Positions 1 through 11,521 of a DNA stretch of 64,000 nucleotides are shown here, in pieces. The number at the start of each line of letters is the position of its first letter. Within the stretch, counting starts at the first letter, position 1. The notes under the pieces are model-generated. The model searched no databases and had not been told where the DNA came from. It was given only the letters and a program-made list of their open reading frames with translations. Source of the stretch: Siphonodentalium dalli (Eukaryota > Mollusca > Scaphopoda > Gadilida > Siphonodentaliidae); the NCBI GenBank assembly GCA_032622095.1, contig CP136061.1, positions 50,787,762 to 50,851,761 of the forward strand. Direction: 5' to 3'. Both the position numbers and the translations under genes were made by a program.

Positions 1-138
1 CTAACCACAGTGGCGTATCGTTACTAATCACAGGGGCGTGTCGTTACTAATAACAGGGGCGTGTCGTTACTAATCACAGGGGCGTGTCGTTATTAATCAC
101 AGTGTCGTGCCGTTACTAATCACAGGGGTGTTTTATTA
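1..138. repeat. 23-bp tandem repeat, 6 copies
   Basis: Six head-to-tail copies of a 23-bp unit (consensus begins ctaatcacaggggcgtgtcg) run from the window edge to about 138. Copies differ by a few substitutions and the last decays. The array probably continues to the left. Confidence 0.9.
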
Positions 139-872
139 ACGCCACCGGTGTATACTGTTAGCCAAATTATAGAAATCCGTGGTCCTATGTAGGTTTTATA
201 AATAGATTGGGTCGCTTTAAAAGCTGTAGTGCTACCCCGAATGTGGGTTATTTTGGGACGCGTTAAAGTTGTACTGCGACCCCGAGTCCGGTAAAAGCTG
301 TAGTTGGAATGTCCAAGTTCGTGAAAGTTCTATTGACTATGCCGATGATTTGAGAAGCTTTATTGTTTTAGGATATTGTAGAAAGGCTACTCTGGTCGTG
401 TCAAATTGAGCTATAGTGATGGGATATCTCGTAGGACAACGCATTTCGGGTTTTCGTGGGGTGTGTATTCGCTGGATGTCATATAGTTGCAGTATGTAAC
501 CATTATGACCGCGTTAATTGATTTCGACGTTTAGGTATGAACAATGGCTGGGCCATGCACTCTTGGCGGGAACACAATACCTCCGATTGTTGATCCGCAT
601 TTACAAGCTTTCTGGTGTGGTGAATGAGAAACCTGCAGTAGTAAGCCGTAGTTTTTTGTAATAATTTGAAAAAAGAAAGGATTAGTTGTTTTAACGGAAT
701 TATGAGGCGGTGCATTCATGTAACCAATATATTTATGGCTAATAATATGATCTTGGTGGCGTTACCATTTCTGACTATGGTTTTTTTGTTTATTTTGTTA
801 TATGTTTTAACGACACACCCCTGTGGTACTAATCATAATTATATGGCAACAATACTAGTTCATGTCATGAAT
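139..872. other. no gene seen; short shared repeat
   Basis: No supported gene. Bases about 245-290 resemble, in opposite orientation, bases about 16297-16345 (a block containing gcgaccccgagt), so an old interspersed repeat is present. Short open frames around 503-896 have no recognisable domain. Confidence 0.5.
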
Positions 873-1349
873 CTCTACCTTTGCTATCACCCGTAGAGAC
901 CAACCAGTACAAACCCTGGCAACTTTTTTAAGTTTTGACAGGGACCATATAAAGTCGAAAAAATAACTCGGGGAATACATTTCTTAATTATTATATGTTG
1001 CTTTATAATTTATTTCACCCTAGGTAATGGTCCCAAGTCGAAATTGCATGCTTTTCTGTGACCTTTATGAACATATATGGCAATAAACATTTAATTAATT
1101 ACCCAGCAGAAATTCTATAATTGTAAGCGACATAAAAAGCAAAATTGCTCACAAAGTCACTTAAATCGTGCAATTTCAAGTTGGAACCTGTACCTACAGC
1201 GACGTATACTAAGAAATAGGTAATAACTAAGAAATATATTCACCGCGGTATCTTTTCGACAGTATAAGGTTTCGTGTCAAAACTTGAAAAAAGTTACAAG
1301 GTTTTGTACTGGTGGAAAATGATCTCTACGGGCGTTGGCAAGAGTAGAG
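873..1349. mobile_element. MITE-like element with ~95-bp inverted ends
   Basis: Bases 873-966 and the reverse complement of about 1247-1349 align over roughly 95 bp with scattered mismatches; both begin ctctac and share a block containing agttttgaca. The 477-bp unit is flanked by a possible 3-bp duplication (aat). It has no coding capacity and looks like a non-autonomous DNA transposon. The superfamily cannot be assigned. Confidence 0.6.
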
Positions 1350-2150
1350 AATAATAGCAATGATCTAGCAACGATAATAGACCCAACTAAGCATATATAC
1401 ATACACATTAGCTTCCCGCCGTGTTACATTTATGTTTCAATTATATAGACACTATGACATTGGACCGTACCTACATGCATGCATAGTGAAATATTCGTCA
1501 AAGATGCGATTGTACATTATTTCCACTCTATGTAGCGTTACCTACATAGTATCAATGTATCTACATAGTATCACTGTTTTACTGGACATTAAGATATGGT
1601 CATGATCAACACGTAATGTAAGGTCAACACACGTGGCGTGGCGGGCAGATTATGGGCTGTCACAAGACTGGTAAAAAGAGTTTCCGATAGTCGTATTCAA
1701 CTTAAATACATTTGCTGGCGAATGCAAACATCAACACACAATAATACGGTTTACTTGACAATATTGATAATAACATGATCCCTCCATTATCGGACAGCCA
1801 TTAGTGATAAGCAGCCCATATATACAGCCATTAGCGGGACTGTTTGGCAGCTAATCGGCCACGGCTCGTGAGTTATTTGTCCTGGTTCGGACGTTAGAAC
1901 GATGTACCAATTATTGCGCACAACTGATCAATTTTATCCAATGTATTTGAAAAAGATTTAGAAGCTATATGTGCTTCTCAAATTTGAATTACCATTGTTT
2001 CGCAAATTTCAAGGTTTAATGTTCTAGTCTATTCCAGACAAAGCCATTATCCAGGTAGACACAGGGAGCTTCCATAATCCTTATGGTCTTTCCTATAGAA
2101 AGTCATATCAATGGAACATTGTTTGATAAACCAAAGGATAATTTTGGATC
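1350..2150. other. no gene seen
   Basis: AT-rich sequence. A 20-bp unit containing ctacatagtatca is doubled at about 1540-1580. No domain, RNA gene or splice-bounded exon was recognised. This may be an upstream intron of gene A, whose PAN exon was not found in the window. Confidence 0.5.
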
Positions 2151-2151
2151 A

Positions 2152-2500
2152 TTGATTTGGGGAACCCGTACTCCTTATGTCATTAACCCACCACGAGGTC
2201 TATGCCCTCAATATTGACTAAGGGAGTGGATAAAAGGGTAAATCTACCAGGAAATATACAATAAGAATGGAATGGACACAGGAGGCATGGGGCACTTCAC
2301 CAAAATCTGATGGCATATAAGAACGGCGACTTTTCGTTGATTTGGGGACTCCCTACAGCATTTTAAGTCCAGAAAACATCACAAACGGATGGTATATGCA
2401 CTCAATATTGACCGCGGGTCTGTATACAAGGTAGATCAACCAGGAAATATACAATTTATATGAATGGGATGGTAATAGAAGTCATGGCGCACTTTACAAA
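2152..2500. repeat. two diverged ~184-bp tandem copies
   Basis: Bases 2152-2335 and 2336-2500 share ordered blocks: tgatttgggga, ctcaatattgac, ccaggaaatatacaa, and a gaatgg...catggcgcac-like end. They are an old tandem duplication without an intact reading frame. Confidence 0.6.
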
Positions 2501-3595
2501 AAGAGGATGCATGGCAAATAATCTTTATCATACTGTAATCAGATTATATTATACATGTATGTTGTACACGGTTTGACATTATTCTGCATGTCTGAAATCA
2601 GTCTACATGTTTAATATTTAATAGCATTTTTGATGCACATTCAAATTGCATTATTGAACACGTAATGCCAATAGTTCCTTCAAAATTCGCCTGCTTTACA
2701 GCAAAAGCCACAAGACATACCCCTATACACACCCAGTTATACAATAACGCCCGTTGCGCTAAAATACCTTCATGTTGCTTTCAATGTCATTTCAGAATTG
2801 ACAACCGAACCTATAGTTAGAAAGTATAGGTCACATCTGTCTAATGATGTATAACATTTAGCTCTACACAGATTGTTTAGCGAATTCATTTCTGGGGACC
2901 TATAATTGGAATTGATCCCTGACTTTAACAGTTGTAATTGTAACTTAAAATTGTAACTGTGATCATCCGTCAGTTCATTGCTGTTGACATCGAAGCTCTG
3001 GTGAATTACTCTGGTGTAGTGGAGTCCCTTTGCGCACAACAACAGAAGAATCGTTCACTTCCGGATTAAAGCATCAAACTTCACACATATATTGTCCACT
3101 ATATCCCTGATCATAATCCAGGTGGTTCCAGCTTTCGGTTAAGTGGAACCCGTTAATTTCAAGATGGCGCCCAACATGGCCGCCGTTTTTCAGACGGGTC
3201 ACTAAGTCAGTTTGATGCAAATTATAGTGAGACAATCTTGTCATATGTATACAAATGTATACATTTTTGTGAAGATAACATGCACCATTGTAGGATAAAA
3301 TTGGAACTCACCGTCCAAGCTAGCCACAAAAGATAGCCGCAAAATTGGCAGCTGGAAGTGGAAAATTTGATTTTTTTCTCTAATATTTTTAAGATCAGTT
3401 TATGTTGTTTGGTACTGGTTGAGAATTGTGACTTTATGTTATATTGTTAATGTTAACTGACCATTGGAGCATTGAAATATGCCGTTCATGGATTCAGAAA
3501 TCCTTCTGAGCCCTCAATAATTCGATTTTACAGAAAGCGGTATAAAATTTTTACCAAAAATCACCATTGTAATTTCTAGTCATATTTCATCAAGA
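2501..3595. other. no gene seen
   Basis: No supportable gene. A segment near 3160-3190 has the aagatggcgcc/atggccgcc wording that also occurs near 7615-7660, 24895-24920 and 44615-44635, probably parts of dispersed repeats. The small minus-strand open frame at 2770-3042 has no domain. Confidence 0.4.
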
Positions 3596-3599
3596 AATT

Positions 3600-5045
3600 G
3601 GCAGAACTGTGCGCATACCACAGGTGATGTGAATAGGTATACATGAAGTATAATCACAAATGGTGTGATTGGTTATACAAGGAGTGTCTATATGATCATG
3701 GGTGTGGTGTTCATGGTGAGATGCATGTGTACACGGAGTGCTAATGCATGAGGTGAGTAGGTATATGTGGAGTGGCTGTATGGTCATTGGAGTGGTGTAT
3801 GGGTATAACAAGAGTAGCCACGTGGTAATCTGTGTGTTGTTTATGTATATATGGAATGACTTTATGATCATATGTGGAATGTACAGGTGTACATTGGGTG
3901 GCTTTATTGCCATGTGTGGGTGTGTTGGTTGTATGATCATGGGTGGGGTCTATGGATAAATAAGGAGTGGTTGTATGCTTATGGGTATAATTATAGGTGT
4001 ACATGGAACGGCTGTATGATCATGATTGTTGAAGTGTACATCCATACATCTATAGATGGATGGTCATTGGCGATAGTGTTGGTATATGTGAAGTGGCATT
4101 GTGATCATAGGTGTATATGGTATATATGTGCATCTCTGCTGTTGGTGTATCGTCATTAGAGGGTATATATGTATACAGGGAGTCGCTGTATGATCAAGGT
4201 TCTGATGTCTGAGTATACAGCGAATGTCTGAATTGTCATCCGTGATGTGTATATGCAAGTCTGGAGTATACAAATGGCCGTGTGGTACTGGCGTATCCAT
4301 TCAATGCTGAGATGTATATGTATATATGGAATGACTCTATGGCCATGTGTGGGTGCATATGTATGTCTTGAGTTGCTATATGCCATGTATGTGACAAATA
4401 GGTATGAGGTACATGTAGATACCATATGGCCAATGGTATTGTGGTGAACATGGTACTGGTATGTCTCGAAGTGTTGTATGGCAATTAGTGATGTGTATAC
4501 GTACACCTGGAGTGACTCTATGTCGTGAGTGGGGTGTATATGTATATCTTGAGTGGCTATATGGTCATGGGTGTGGTCAATAGGTATACAGGGAGTGACC
4601 ATATGGCCACTGGTGAGGTGATCTGCAGGGTATTGGTATGTCTTGAAAGCTGCATGGCCACTGGTTAGGTGTATATGTATACCTGGCGTGACTGTATAGG
4701 CATGGGTGGGGTGTATATCTTTAGTGGCTGTATGACCATTGGTGTGACCCCATATGTTTATATGGAGTATACACCGAGTGGCTGAATTGTTATGAATGAG
4801 GTGTATATGCAAGCCTGGAGTGTATGAATGGTCGTGTGAGCGGGGTATTGGTAGATATAGAACGTCTGTAAGGCCAATGGTGATGTGTATATCTATACTT
4901 GGAGTCACTCTATCGCTATGGGTGTGATGTGTTTGTGTATCTCGAGTGAATACATGGCCATGGGTGTGGCAAATATATATACATGGAGAAATTGTATGGC
5001 AAATGTGAGGCGAATATGTATACAAGAAGTGACTGTATGATCATG
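3600..5045. repeat. degenerate minisatellite, unit about 42-48 bp
   Basis: About 1.4 kb of imperfect units built from a gtatac/gtatatg block, a gagtggctgtatg block and a gtcatgggtgtgg block. Unit length drifts between about 42 and 48 bp. Because units lack stops in some frames, long open frames appear on both strands, including 289 codons on minus at 4156-5025 rich in His, Thr and Ile. The repetitive composition argues against a protein gene. Confidence 0.8.
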
Positions 5046-5255
5046 AATGTGTTGTCAAGTGTCTACCGCATAAAGGGAGCCCTCCGATGCCGAATAAAGG
5101 CTCCCGAAGAAAACCTGTTACATCTAGTCTTTGATAACTATGTTGATTGGGAGACATTTGCATCATTTTTTGACCTCGAACCACCCATCCACGCCTCCTG
5201 TGCCTGGACTTATTGAGCAGACCCCCTGGAATATCCGTTTTATCTCATACGTGGC

Positions 5256-5308
5256 TACCAGGAAATACAGAATTTCAGCCGTTAGTGGAAATTCTGTATT
5301 TCCTTGTA
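5256..5308. repeat. hairpin with 17-bp perfect arms
   Basis: Bases 5260-5276 are the exact reverse complement of 5288-5304 (arm aggaaatacagaatttc), separated by 11 nt. Three more bases pair on the outside after a one-base bulge. Confidence 0.85.
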
Positions 5309-5536
5309 CCCACTCGTGATATAATTCAAGTATTCAACCAAAAAACCCATAGGTGTCCTCTATTTCTTTGAAAAATGAACATTTAAATATATCTGCGCTA
5401 ACAGCTCACGGCCGAGCATGTTGGTATATTGCCGATATTGCTCAGGTGTGGCCGATATTGTTTGGGTATCACCAAGATTGTTCAGGTTATAAGTATACTG
5501 GTATGAGTGGTCAATGACACGCAAGTTCAATTTCAG

Positions 5537-5642
5537 GAGCCATCACACCAATGCTTTAGATACCCGTGCAGTGAGAATGCCACTTGCGCACCAAGCCAGT
5601 TGAGCGACTCCGGCTATCGCTGTCTCAGATTCCCGAACGAAG
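5537..5642 (+). CDS. gene A exon: short EGF-like module
   Basis: The 106-nt exon lies between acceptor atttcag and donor gtaagt. It encodes 35 residues and ends on a single G. It starts EPSHQC and contains YPCSENATC and SGYRC. Four cysteines match C1-C4 of an EGF repeat, but the last two of the usual six are missing, so it is a truncated EGF-like module. NAT is a potential N-glycosylation sequon. The exon at 58723-58828 has the same length and phases and about three quarters identical residues, which supports it as real coding sequence. The upstream in-frame extension to 5507 is intronic by this model. The intron that follows begins immediately with the donor-like minisatellite. Confidence 0.82.
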
Positions 5643-5943
5643 GTAAGTTTTTTAAAGATAATACAGGTAAGGTCTTAAAGATAACAAAGGTAAGGTGTAA
5701 CAGATAAAAAAGGTAATGTCTTAAAGATCCCAACAAAGGTAAGGTTTTAAATGTAACAAAGGTAAGGTCTTAAAGATAACAAAGGTAAGGTCTTAACGAT
5801 AACAAAGATAAGGTCTTAAATATAAAAAGGTACGGTCTTAAAGATACCAAATGTTAGATCTTAAAGATAACAAAAAATGTAAGGCCTTAAACATGACGAA
5901 GGTAAGATATTAAAGATAACAAAGGTAAGGTATTAAAGACATA
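5643..5943 (+). repeat. intronic minisatellite made of splice-donor-like units
   Basis: Starting at the donor of the EGF-like exon, about 13 units of 22-24 bp repeat the pattern aaaggtaaggtcttaaagat. The first unit is the authentic donor, so the array appears to have grown from the exon-intron boundary. Most units still carry AGgtaag or a close variant. The same unit fills the intron after the paralogous exon at 58828. Confidence 0.9.
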
Positions 5944-6716
5944 GTGTGGACCTATTCCAATGAATACGGTTGATAAGTTGTATCCAAACACTGGAAGAAT
6001 GCAGCAACTCACACGACCCTTACAATGTTATGCACCACCAGTGTAAACGTGTTTAAAATGTTTCGGCCCTGGCAGCGCCAACACTATCTGATATTTATAT
6101 ACATTGTAGCTTGAGGTCCGATCTCCGTCTGTTGGCACCGCTAACATTTTTTACAAGTTCAAAGAGTGTTTTTTCAAAGAACGTTTTTTTCCGAAGAAAT
6201 TATTTTAAATAGCGCCCCCCAGACGAAGTGATTTTAAAGCGACCCAAACCTCAATCGGTGATTTTCACTTATGTGAGACCTAAGCTGCTAACTTGAGATG
6301 TCGTAAAATGTATCAGACAAATCCGTTATTTAGTCGAAAGTATGTTACATGTATATACAAACAGAAAAAAGTCTCTGTTGGTTATACGGTATGATGCCGT
6401 AAACAGTGACGGTTTAAGACCGTATACCACCACGTACTCAGTCTAATACCGTAATCCGTAAGCGATTTATTTTATACATGAAAATAGTTTTTGACGCCAA
6501 ATGCGGATTTACTAGCTCAACTTGGACGAAGACCTCACATTGCACGGTGAATGGGTTCACATTTTTAATCCCATTATATTCTGGTATTTAAAATATAGAT
6601 CTAAACCCCGGGTAGCAAATTTAATGTGCAAAATTTTGCAATACAAAACGCGGAATCTGTAACTCATAAACTCGTCTCTGCATCGTAAGATATGTATCTT
6701 GATTATGTTACTACAG
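5944..6716 (+). other. gene A intron sequence
   Basis: No gene or clear repeat was recognised between the donor-like array and the acceptor at 6715-6716, apart from ordinary AT-rich sequence. Confidence 0.5.
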
Positions 6717-6938
6717 AAACAACAACGACAACAACACCAACACCAACAACGACGACAACGACGACAACAACAACAACAACAACGGCAACAACAACAACAA
6801 CAACGATGACAACAACAACGACGACAGCAGCAACAACAACAACAACGACGACGACAACAACAACAACAACAACAACAACGACAACAAAAACAACAACAAC
6901 AACGACGACTACAAGGATAACAACAACAACAACTCCTT
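6717..6938 (+). CDS. gene A exon: threonine-rich mucin-like stalk
   Basis: This 222-nt exon sits between acceptor ttactacag and donor gtgagt. It encodes 74 codons that are almost all Thr, with a few Pro, Ala, Met, Lys, Arg and Ile. It opens in phase 1 (G from the EGF exon plus AA gives Glu) and closes in phase 1. The Thr codons come from an (ACA/ACG)n trinucleotide tract, so the exon is also a microsatellite likely to vary in length in 3-bp steps without frameshift. Known stalks of this kind are O-glycosylated and hold a lectin domain away from its neighbours. That it is an exon is inferred from splice sites, phase and position; a chance repeat is the alternative. Confidence 0.72.
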
Positions 6939-7901
6939 GTGAGTATATATATTGCAGCATATTATCGTCTTAGTTGTCGGATACAAGCTCATGTACAGCA
7001 TGATATGTTAACTATTGGGTCTGGTGTTTGATACATATTATAGACAATGCTGTCCATCACATATAGGCAAACCGATCGACGGGTTGGTATGGTTTGAATG
7101 GGAATTATCGTCGTGTTAGCCGATTGGCATTGTTACGTCTTTATTGGTGGAGAACAGACCACACACAAGGTTAATTTAACCACTTTAAATAACTCACTGT
7201 ACGAGAAACTACCCGATCGTAGAAATCAACGATCCCGTATTAGTCGTTTGTATGCATCGATATGTTTTAATATTCCTCTCAATGCTGAGGCACGCGAGGG
7301 TATGATTATATTTCGAATTGAGTAACCTGGGTTAATCCGAGGGGTGATAACTCTATATATAATGTACTTTGAAGAAATAACGGAGATTTGTATGAAAGAA
7401 TTTACAACCACAAGTGAAAAGTTTTGGTTTGACAAATGTCAAATTTCTACCTCGCGTGGCACCTGTTACTAAGATTAAATACAAATCGCTATATAATCGT
7501 GAACCCCACACACTGTAGTCCGCATTTATTTGAGAATTGTTTTGAAAATTTACAGGCATCTTTTGGATCACATCTGGATATGAGTTATAAAATTTGAACG
7601 ATTTTCGATGAAAAACATGGCCGCCGGCAGCCATCTTGGAGTTTACTCTTGTATCTAAATTGTTCATATATCACTCTCCATAGTGGAGGCATTAAAGATA
7701 TCACGCCAACGGCCATCTTTGTTTTTACTCTTCTATGATAAAATGTTTCGGCGCACCCAAGAGGCCAACTCCCTCTTCCGATCATCACCAAACTGCATAT
7801 GGATCTTCGGGGTGATCTCTAGATGGGAACATATCTCAGATTGTATTCTTTCTATTAGTATTATTGCATCCTACAGCCAAACGTTTTCATCCAATTAATC
7901 T
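6939..7901 (+). other. gene A intron, no gene seen
   Basis: No gene supported. Several overlapping open frames at 7098-7900 lack domains. A block near 7610-7640 contains gccgccggcagccatcttgg, resembling text inside the 536-bp DNA elements at 24.7 and 44.4 kb. Confidence 0.4.
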
Positions 7902-8079
7902 CAGGCTGTGTATGCATCTCCGGGGTAACATCTAGTTACTTACTTAAAGGCTGTGTATGCATAGCCAGGGTAACATCTAGTTACTTACTTACAGGCTGTG
8001 TATGCATCTCCAGGGTAACATCTAGTTACTTACTTACAGGCTGTGTATGAATTCCGGGCTAACATCTAGTTACCTCAGC
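7902..8079. repeat. 45-bp tandem repeat, 4 copies
   Basis: Four consecutive units of 45 bp start aggctgtgtatgcat and end ctagttacttactta. The first three are nearly identical and the fourth is slightly decayed. It lies inside a gene A intron. Confidence 0.9.
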
Positions 8080-8164
8080 ATATAAGTTCCCTATCGCTCT
8101 ATTGATTGTAATATATGGCATGAAAATTTTTCATGTTATGCTACAGAACGTTGACACTTCATCT

Positions 8165-8550
8165 GACATGTTTCGGCCAGAACAGCGCTCTGACCACTTT
8201 TCGACCCAATTTCCCGATTTTCTCCATTACCGACCTATTATTTTTCAATTTCGACCCAAAACAAAGTTTAGCCCAGTTTTTCGTCACCAATTACTGAGGC
8301 CGTTCCCAAAGTAATTTCGGCAAAATCCCCATCTTTTTCGACCCGAGCAGCGTTCGGACCACTTTTCGACCCACTTTTTCACACTTGACCCAACTTTGTT
8401 TGGCCCATAATGTTTGACCGAGGTGACTATGAACGAATCTGGAGTTATCCTGGTCATTTTCCGCAAACTTCCCGATTTTCCTTATTTTCGACCCATTTAT
8501 TAAATTTAGACCTAAATTTGGGGTCATTCCGGTCATTTTCTGATATATAT
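8165..8550. repeat. two diverged ~165-bp copies rich in ttttcgaccc
   Basis: Segments starting near 8169 and 8335 share the blocks accacttttcgaccca and cccgattttc. The motif tttcgaccc recurs at least five times. Likely an old internal duplication within an interspersed repeat. Confidence 0.5.
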
Positions 8551-9827
8551 GACGAATAAGGAATAAGAAACAAAATTCACATTGCTTAGTTTATATACAT
8601 GAGCTATTTGGCAATTTCCATTTCGATTGTTTGTATACATATATCTCTCCACACACAACCTGTGATTCGATGTACGTATTCGCTGAATAGAAATTATAAC
8701 ATTGAATGAAATTTAAGCATACTAATGATTAAGTGATGGGAATGTCTTCAAAATATGACAGAACTCTCCACTATTCCATTGATATAAGATTTTCATGTAT
8801 AACTTGAAGCATGACTTTTGTAATTGGTGACGGTGTTCTCCAACAGTCTTCGCAATCTACATAGACAAATATTTCGTTCATGAGGTTTATATATAACGTA
8901 TATGTTTTCCTCTACCTTCAATAGATAACATATAGCTTGTAAATAGTAAGTGAAAGGATGACTGTATGCTATCATTTTCCTTCTCTGCTCAATTTCAACA
9001 CCAAAGGGTGATCTTCCAAGTTCACCATATAAAATATCATTTGGTGAGCTCTTTTTCATGTTTGTTAAAAGCTTAATGGCGTCACGATTTCAAAACCCCA
9101 TATCTCGCACACATACAAAGAAATCGGTTCTATATGGTAGTCAAAATGATTTAATCGTAAGTGGAAAGATTTCTGTCGTAGGAAGTAACCGGTGTTGGGA
9201 TACACATGCTCACGTCAAGATCGCAAGTCAAAAAATTATATCAAGCACTGTTTGATTTTAGATTCGAAATCGTGGCGTATTCTTGGCTACCTCCACTTAC
9301 GACGTAATCGCAGTCGTGTGTACATAACAACCGTAGCTGTAGAGATCGTAGGGTAGTCAACCACATGCTCATGAACAACCTACACTATCATAATCTACAA
9401 CGGGATCATGATCGTGTGAACAAACTACCCACGATATTGTCGCGACCGATTCCTCCACTTATAATTGAATCGGGGTCGTTTGAAGTTTCACTAAAACTGT
9501 AGGAATCAGGGCTGCAGGACAGCTGTAGAATTGCGTTCGGCACAGAAAATGGAAAACTGCCTTCGACATCATATGCTCAGATTCTATATACAATGAAGAT
9601 CATAATAGATATTTTGCTTTTGCCCGGTAGATCAAGAGAAATTCTTTGTTGAAAATATGTGCCATTTTTGGCTGGATTTATGCTTGAAATGCTGAATGCC
9701 GAGTGTATACCTGTTTACATGCGCCATTTGTGTTTTTATCGGCTTATCCATTTCAAAGTTATCCCTATTTGTTTAGTTATGTGTACAATGCGCCGGACCG
9801 ATATTCCAGTTCTTGCTACACGTGTAC
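8551..9827 (+). other. gene A intron, no gene seen
   Basis: No supported gene. Open frames at 8793-9059 (minus) and 9058-9255 (plus) have no recognised domain. Confidence 0.4.
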
Positions 9828-9830
9828 ATT

Positions 9831-10740
9831 AGACAGGTTCAGCGACACGTACATGTAACTTCTAACATGTGTTACCATGCTATTGCCATGGATATACATT
9901 GGCAGGAAAAGTCATGTGATTTTACGGAGCCAAAGCCACACGTGTTGAAATATCGGTCCGACTTGCACAAGACCGTGTAAACAACAATCCGGTGGCGGAG
10001 ACAAGCTGCAAACAGTGTGACCGCTGCCAACATGCTTAATTTGCTTCAATGAAAATATTGCCTCCATAACATTAAAGAACCTGTGCCAATTCATTCTTGT
10101 ATATGTGCGAGTCAACCATAGGTCGCATCGCATATACAAGAGAATGCTTTGGCCTAATAAATTTTATATTATGTTTTATAATTGTTAAGGTATTTAAGAA
10201 AAAATGATCAAAAATTCTAAAGAATGTAAGAAATAATGATAAACAAATGATAAAAAATTGTTAAAGAATGTAAGAAAAAATTGCAAAAAATTATAAAATT
10301 GATAAAGAATATTATAAGAAAAATGATAAAAAATTGTTATAGAATGTAAGAAAAAAAATATTTAAAAAAATGATAAAAATTGTTAAAGAATGTAAGAAAC
10401 ATTGATAAAAATGTAAAAAAAATTGTAAGGCCATTGCACAATGCATTCTCTGATATATGCGAGGCGTTCTGTGGTCGACTCGAATATATGAGAGAATGCA
10501 TTAGCACAGGGTCCTTAATTATGCACGAGCGCAACTCCCGTCATGAAGGAGTTAATTGCTCATTCAGTAATTACAAGATTGGATTATTCCTCTTCGCTAC
10601 AAGTTTCGTAATGCTACACGTTTGATACAAAACTTCTGAGCGGTTTACGTGCATGCGTAATTGTCACGGGAGTTGCGTGACTGTTGTTTGCAATGACAAC
10701 ACACGTTACAAGTTACAATTACGTGTGGCTGAACCTGTCT
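9831..10740. mobile_element. 910-bp DNA element with ~60-bp inverted ends
   Basis: The left end (from 9831) and the reverse complement of the right end (to 10740) both begin agacaggttcagc and align over about 60 bp. Flanks are att on both sides, a possible 3-bp target duplication. Inside are A-rich tandem units built on aaagaatgtaagaaa (about 10195-10425) and two hairpins at 10084-10154 and 10431-10507. No transposase frame. Its right end lies 47 bp upstream of lectin exon 10788-10991. Confidence 0.7.
10195..10430. repeat. A-rich ~60-bp imperfect tandem repeat
   Basis: About four imperfect units with the core gataaaaaattgttaaagaa followed by tgtaagaaa, inside the 9831-10740 element. Confidence 0.7.
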
Positions 10741-10787
10741 ATTATTTAGGATAAATCACATATAACTTGGTTACTTTGCATCTTTAG

Positions 10788-10991
10788 CATGCAGTAGCTT
10801 CAGTGGGTATTCAACCTACACACTCACTGGCAAGGAATACTGCTTGAAGTTCGTGTTGACTCCAGCGATAGCTAACGATGCTCGGGATGATTGTACTGCC
10901 GTAAATGGAGGTCACCTCATCACCATAGAAAGCAGAGAGATGCTTGATGAGCTCCAGCTTCTTTTATCGATCACATGGGGACACGTGTTAG
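10788..10991 (+). CDS. gene A exon: C-type lectin domain, N-terminal half
   Basis: This 204-nt exon lies between acceptor catctttag and donor gtatgt, phase 1 at both ends. It reads CSSFSGYSTYTLTGKEYC, then a DDC...NGGHLITIES stretch, ending near TWGHVL. This is the classical first half of a long-form CTLD: an N-terminal cysteine pair, the first core cysteine, the GGHL motif and the following I-x-S. The phase-1 G joins AT of the next exon to give Asp. The cag at 10792-10794 is an alternative acceptor, but only the chosen one keeps phase and the first cysteine. Confidence 0.85.
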
Positions 10992-11159
10992 GTATGTCTT
11001 TGAAATGTGGTGGTATAATCACACAGCGTAAACTAATAAAATATTCCTATCAGAAGATCGACGTCATCTAAGAGAAAAATCCACAGAAGTCTCTAGGAGC
11101 TATATTCGGTTCAAAATCAGAACACGTGTGTTGACACGCCTGATGTGTTTATGGCCTTA

Positions 11160-11311
11160 TGTAACCCTCAGGACTGATTAGATTGATTGTATAAAGTTGA
11201 ATAAAATACAACTTTATTATTCTCATCTCATAAACAAGATACATAACTCTATCTAAGACAAAAGATACACAACTATATATCTATAAACATTACATATCTC
11301 CCCTTCTTTAA
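11160..11311 (-). repeat. short 3' LTR and polypurine tract
   Basis: On minus, 11311-11295 is a purine-rich tract (aaagaaggggaga). It is followed by a 135-bp segment (11294-11160) that starts tgtaat and ends gttaca, the usual TG...CA borders. It contains an aataaa-like signal. No second LTR copy was found to confirm it. Confidence 0.55.
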
Positions 11312-11521
11312 AATAATAAAAAAAGTCCATTTTTTACCAAAACTGAAGCACTGCTTTAAACTTTAAAGTTTGTGATCCAAATGAATAATTGTCGATATAT
11401 TTTCCATAAGCACTATTAATCAAACGTTTAAAACGTTATTAATCAAATGTCTGTCTGAATCCACACGGGCTGGTGGTACTACATGTCTTCAATCAATCGA
11501 CGGGGTGGTCTCCTATTTCTC

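Noticed and set aside
4156-5025. 289-codon minus frame rich in His and Thr
   Set aside because: Fully explained by a degenerate 42-48-bp minisatellite without stops in that frame.
1-5500. PAN exon of gene A
   Set aside because: I searched for a Cys pattern like that at 47033-47329 before a phase-0 donor and found none, so it is presumed to lie to the left.
6703-6960. Antisense poly-Val and poly-Leu frames opposite the Thr-rich exon
   Set aside because: They are the complement of an ACA/ACG repeat and have no start context, domain or splice support.
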